DNA from: Geoglobus sp.
GTDB lineage: Archaea > Halobacteriota > Archaeoglobi > Archaeoglobales > Archaeoglobaceae
Direction of reading: 5' to 3'
Assembly: GCA_027019885.1 (NCBI GenBank)
Contig: JALUWC010000233.1
Span: 1-10,787, forward strand
Length of the DNA: 10,787 nt
How positions within the stretch are numbered: position 1 is the first letter of the stretch; each line of letters begins with the position of its first letter. Positions 8,069 to 10,787 of this stretch are shown piece after piece. Made by a program: the position numbers and the translations under genes. Under the pieces are notes generated by a model that did not search any database, was not told the DNA's origin, and saw only the letters and a program-made list of their open reading frames with translations.

Positions 8069-9232
8069 TTAATCCTCCTTTAGTACAAAAAACTTATCAT
8101 TCGAAATCAGCTTATATTTAATTCCTCTCCATGTAATCGTTTTACCGAATATTGAAAATAAGACTGTAATACTTGATAAAAAGCCTCCAACAACAGCTCC
8201 GGATATTGCCCATAAAGCAGTACGTTTATCATTAAAATATAATGCTGTTATAATACCCCCAATAGTAAGAATTGGGATAAGAGCTGAAATTATCATTCCA
8301 TGAATAAACAAATGGCGATAAAAAACTGACAAAATTAATAAGGATATGCCAACAGGAACCATGAGATAGGGCAAGATAAATACAAAAACGGTTTTCCAGA
8401 CATGCGGTGCATAAACTTTTAATATTATAACTTCCCGCCATAACCACTGAAAGAAATCACGAAGAGTGATATCACTGTAGTCATAGCAGAGGCATTCTGG
8501 TATGAACCTTATCTCTAATCCCATCTTTAGAATCTCCCGTGCGAGCGACAGGTCATCACTTATGGCCATTGACCATATCTTTTCTATATCTATCTTCTCA
8601 ATCGTTTCTCTCCTTATCGCCATGGCTGCTCCACATACCATCTTTTCAGATAAATACTTGGGAACTCCCCCGATATTTCCTATCATCGCCCTCAGCCATG
8701 AGACAATATTTCTACTATGAGGGATATACCACTGAGAACCTGTTGTAATACCAACATCATGGTCTAAGAGTGGATATACAATCTCCCTGAGCCATGTAGG
8801 TTTTGGCTGGCAGTCAGAATCCATAAAAGCTATGATTTCAGCTTTTTGGACAATGGGGTCATGCAATGCATATAACAGGTTGTTTACCTTCTGCCCCCTT
8901 TGCGGATTTATCCCGGCAACAAGCAATTTTGTATTTTTTCTTCTCTCGCAGAAGGCAGATAATACTGGATAGACTGGATCATCCTTCTCTGCAGTTACAA
9001 AAACAACAGAATAATCAGGATAGTCCTGACACATAACTGCATTGAGATTTTCCTCAAGCCTTTCATCTATACCCTTGCAGGGAATAATAATTGAAACAGA
9101 GGGGTATCTCGAAAAACATGGGATTCGTTTCTTTCTCTCCTTTAGAAACAATCTGATCTTGCTCAGTTTTGAGACCTGCAGCAATAACACAAACACTAAA
9201 ATTGTTATCTCAAATCCTATATAAAAATTCAT
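8069..9232 (-). CDS. Membrane-anchored family 2 glycosyltransferase, ceramide glucosyltransferase/HpnI-like
   Basis: Inner-membrane glycosyltransferase of 387 residues facing the cytoplasm. One N-terminal TM helix (about residues 3-20) is followed by a GT-A domain: PSVSIIIPCKG at 44-54, the metal-binding DSD at 138-140 in AFMDSDCQP, CGAAMAIRRE at 200-209, and ISDDL with the likely catalytic Asp at 224-228. Three C-terminal TM helices fill about 272-360. The order resembles ceramide glucosyltransferase and the hopanoid enzyme HpnI, which add a sugar to a membrane lipid. The usual QxxRW after the catalytic Asp is not present as such; residues 262-266 read QWLWR, followed by VYAPHVW. I chose the ATG at 9232 because AGGAAAG lies just before it; an in-frame TTG at 9253 has no ribosome site. 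It begins 29 bases after the UbiA-SCP2 gene and ends two bases before the KamA-like gene. The acceptor is probably a lipid. The sugar donor is unknown. Confidence 0.87.
   Translation of the reverse strand: MNFYIGFEITILVFVLLLQVSKLSKIRLFLKERKKRIPCFSRYPSVSIIIPCKGIDERLEENLNAVMCQDYPDYSVVFVTAEKDDPVYPVLSAFCERRKNTKLLVAGINPQRGQKVNNLLYALHDPIVQKAEIIAFMDSDCQPKPTWLREIVYPLLDHDVGITTGSQWYIPHSRNIVSWLRAMIGNIGGVPKYLSEKMVCGAAMAIRRETIEKIDIEKIWSMAISDDLSLAREILKMGLEIRFIPECLCYDYSDITLRDFFQWLWREVIILKVYAPHVWKTVFVFILPYLMVPVGISLLILSVFYRHLFIHGMIISALIPILTIGGIITALYFNDKRTALWAISGAVVGGFLSSITVLFSIFGKTITWRGIKYKLISNDKFFVLKED
8073..8078 (-). promoter_or_regulatory. Shine-Dalgarno site of the KamA-like gene
   Basis: The minus strand reads GGAGGA, six bases before the ATG at 8066. 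It lies within the last codons of the glycosyltransferase gene, which ends two bases before the KamA-like start. It selects this ATG over the in-frame ATG four codons later. Confidence 0.8.
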
Positions 9233-9234
9233 CT

Positions 9235-9241
9235 CTTTCCT
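9235..9241 (-). promoter_or_regulatory. Shine-Dalgarno site that decides the glycosyltransferase start
   Basis: The minus strand reads AGGAAAG, with its AGGA core five bases before the ATG at 9232. Nothing similar stands before the in-frame TTG at 9253, so the shorter protein is preferred. Confidence 0.6.
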
Positions 9242-9261
9242 GATTAATATCAATATAATTA

Positions 9262-10647
9262 TCAGCTAAAGCTGTGCAATGTCTTTTTGTATGCCAGGCT
9301 TAAATACCTTATAAAATCAAGAGATTGGAGAGGGTTGCTTGGGGCCCCAACGATCTCAACCTCTCCTGCATATTGCAATTTCACAGGATTTGTCTTTCCC
9401 ACCATTACATCATGAAAATTAATAAATTTCATCTTGAGCATGTATTCGCTCTTGGAAAAGGGGATATAGGAAGCATACATTTTCTTGTTTTCGACCTTTA
9501 TATGCCAGAATAAATCAAGGTCCGTAAAGTGGTACGACTGGTATTTTTCAATATCCTTTCTTATCATAATATTCTGCGGCAATTTTTCAAGAATCCTCTT
9601 TATGGTCTCTTTATCATAAGGAGGGGTTTTTATTGAATCTGGCCTTCTAAGCGAGAAGTGGTCTTTCAAAATAATTATATCATCAATATATTTCTGCCAC
9701 ACCTCCCTTCTGACAATTAAAATGTACATCACCAATAGCAAAACATTTTTAAGGTCTCTCTCTATGAGGAGGAACAATAAGGCAAAAGGCAAAAAGAGGG
9801 AAAAGTAATCATCCATATATGACTCAACTGGCGAGATATTAATTATATTATATCTTTTCATTAATGACCAGTGAACAACTAATATAAAACCAAACCCAAG
9901 GAGCAATAACATCAGCTTAATATTCATGGCAGAAATCACTATTAGAATAGCAGTTGAAATCAGCAATTCTATTGGCATAAGTATTTTATAAAGTAAAAAA
10001 TTTACTCTTCCAATGCCCAGGTTATGCACAATTGTGGATACATTGGTTCTCTTATCATTGAAAAAATCGACAAGCTGATGCTGAATAAGCTTTCTTACAT
10101 TAAACAGGTAAAGCTTTATAAAAAAGAGCATAAGAGCGATATCAAAAGACGTTACAAGTAGGATAACGCCAGTTAAGAAAATAGACGGTAGAAGGTTTGC
10201 TGCAAATACACCAAGGGCTGCTCGTTCCTTTAACCTGACAGGGGGCATTGAATATAGATATCCTATGACATAGCATAGAAGCAGTAAATAGATTGGAGTA
10301 GCATCAGCTATTATAAAATTTGCAAGGAAAAATATCGGGGCTATTCCGCCAATGATGGTGAACAACAATATACTTAATATCACTACTTTTGATAAGGATG
10401 CAGTTGGTTTTACCTTATGTGCCTTTAGATCGACTTCTCTGTCACTGAAATCATTAATTAAAAAGGTAAAGACCGCACAGCAAGAAAATGACCAGAAGGT
10501 TGTTATTGAAAACAACAATGGATGCACTGCATTGCTGCCAGATATAAAGATGTAGAAGACAGGAACCAGCACAAGGGGAACAATAAAGTTCCACTCATGC
10601 CACCTTGTCAAAGCCAAAAAAAATTCTCTGAAGTTTCTACTTGTCAT
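9262..10647 (-). CDS. UbiA-family prenyltransferase fused to a C-terminal SCP2-like lipid-binding domain
   Basis: A 461-residue protein in two parts. Residues 1 to about 320 form a polytopic UbiA domain with both Asp-rich motifs: NDFSDREVD at 65-73 (NDxxDxxxD), and D194/D198 in VDFFNDKRT (DxxxD), with YSMPPVRLKE at 132-141. These bind the Mg-diphosphate of a prenyl donor, so transfer of a prenyl group to a ring or polar acceptor is expected. After a charged linker, residues 376-455 look like a sterol-carrier (SCP2) domain: LFWHIKVENKKMYAS, then FINFHDVMVGKTNPVKLQYAGEVEIVGA, where the GKTNP at 417-421 and the following G-x-V-x-I-x-G strand match the SCP2 core. UbiA enzymes are usually about 280-320 residues, so the extension is extra. 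The ribosome site before the ATG is weak, and the preceding gene stops 15 bases upstream, so coupled translation is likely. Donor, acceptor and the lipid held by the SCP2 part are unknown. Confidence 0.87.
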   Translation of the reverse strand: MTSRNFREFFLALTRWHEWNFIVPLVLVPVFYIFISGSNAVHPLLFSITTFWSFSCCAVFTFLINDFSDREVDLKAHKVKPTASLSKVVILSILLFTIIGGIAPIFFLANFIIADATPIYLLLLCYVIGYLYSMPPVRLKERAALGVFAANLLPSIFLTGVILLVTSFDIALMLFFIKLYLFNVRKLIQHQLVDFFNDKRTNVSTIVHNLGIGRVNFLLYKILMPIELLISTAILIVISAMNIKLMLLLLGFGFILVVHWSLMKRYNIINISPVESYMDDYFSLFLPFALLFLLIERDLKNVLLLVMYILIVRREVWQKYIDDIIILKDHFSLRRPDSIKTPPYDKETIKRILEKLPQNIMIRKDIEKYQSYHFTDLDLFWHIKVENKKMYASYIPFSKSEYMLKMKFINFHDVMVGKTNPVKLQYAGEVEIVGAPSNPLQSLDFIRYLSLAYKKTLHSFS

Positions 10648-10662
10648 CTTTATGCAGTTAAC

Positions 10663-10787
10663 TCAGGCAAAATCACCTGTTATCATATATTCAGAGAATG
10701 CATTACCACTGTCTGTTTTTTTACCGTAATAAATCAATGCATCAGATGCCTGATATGCCTTAAAATCTATAAATTTTGGTGTAAAAA
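10663..10787 (-). CDS. C-terminal end of an unrecognised protein, cut by window edge
   Basis: An open frame enters from the right edge and gives 40 residues before a TGA at 10665-10663. It begins FTPKFIDFKAYQASDALIYY and ends AFSEYMITGDFA. The other two minus-strand frames here stop within a few codons of the edge. The stop lies 15 bases before the UbiA-SCP2 ATG on the same strand, as expected for an operon neighbour. The end, with a Gly-Asn-Ala-Phe, a Glu-Tyr and a closing TGDF, faintly recalls the last strand of lipocalin-like CrtC/AttH proteins, but the stretch is too short to assign a family. Confidence 0.55.
   Translation of the reverse strand, partial: FTPKFIDFKAYQASDALIYYGKKTDSGNAFSEYMITGDFA

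Noticed and set aside
8232..8447. 71-codon minus-strand frame inside the glycosyltransferase gene
   Set aside because: It is an alternative frame of the C-terminal membrane region of the glycosyltransferase, with no domain or start signal of its own.
8069..10647. Reading the region as a hopanoid (hpn) cluster
   Set aside because: The glycosyltransferase is HpnI-like and dxs can occur near hopanoid genes, but no squalene-hopene cyclase, HpnH or HpnG is seen, and UbiA, KamA-like and Lol-type genes are not part of that pathway. The missing genes could lie outside the window, so this is not excluded.
1..10787. CRISPR arrays, tRNA or rRNA genes, insertion sequences, attachment sites
   Set aside because: I looked for spaced repeats, tRNA-like folds, terminal inverted repeats and transposase motifs and saw none; coding sequence fills practically the whole window.

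Overview
The window is a single run of nine protein genes plus the tail of a tenth, all on the minus strand, with almost no space between them. The DNA is visibly AT-rich, with frequent ATA, AGA and AGG codons (an impression, not counted). A LolA-like periplasmic protein and a beta-barrel with a C-terminal aromatic residue point to a bacterium with two membranes. The overall look would fit Nitrospirota or a Desulfobacterota-like lineage, but I cannot fix the taxon from this sequence. I saw no RNA genes, mobile elements, CRISPR arrays or clear terminators. The longest stretch without a gene is about 31 bases.

Read in the direction of transcription (right to left), the first part looks like a lipid biosynthesis block. 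It holds the end of an unrecognised gene (10787-10663), a UbiA-family prenyltransferase fused to a C-terminal SCP2-like lipid-binding domain (10647-9262), a membrane-anchored family 2 glycosyltransferase of the ceramide glucosyltransferase/HpnI type (9232-8069), a radical SAM protein of the lysine 2,3-aminomutase (KamA) family with changed substrate-binding positions (8066-6912), and a class III PLP aminotransferase resembling beta-amino-acid transaminases (6925-5588).

The second part looks like an export block. It holds a secreted LolA-like protein (5591-4818), one MacB/LolC/E-type ABC permease (4831-3575), a LolD-type ATPase (3575-2889) and an outer-membrane beta-barrel (2923-1754). The last gene is dxs (1722 to beyond position 1), the entry enzyme of the non-mevalonate isoprenoid pathway, cut by the window edge after 574 residues.

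The most economical reading is one transcription unit that supplies isoprenoid precursor (Dxs), builds a prenyl- and possibly sugar-bearing lipid (UbiA-SCP2, glycosyltransferase), makes an amino-acid-derived component (KamA-like plus aminotransferase), and moves the product from the inner to the outer membrane (ABC transporter, LolA-like carrier, beta-barrel). The individual family calls are well supported by motifs. The joint pathway is an inference from gene order and overlaps, and no substrate or product can be named from sequence alone.
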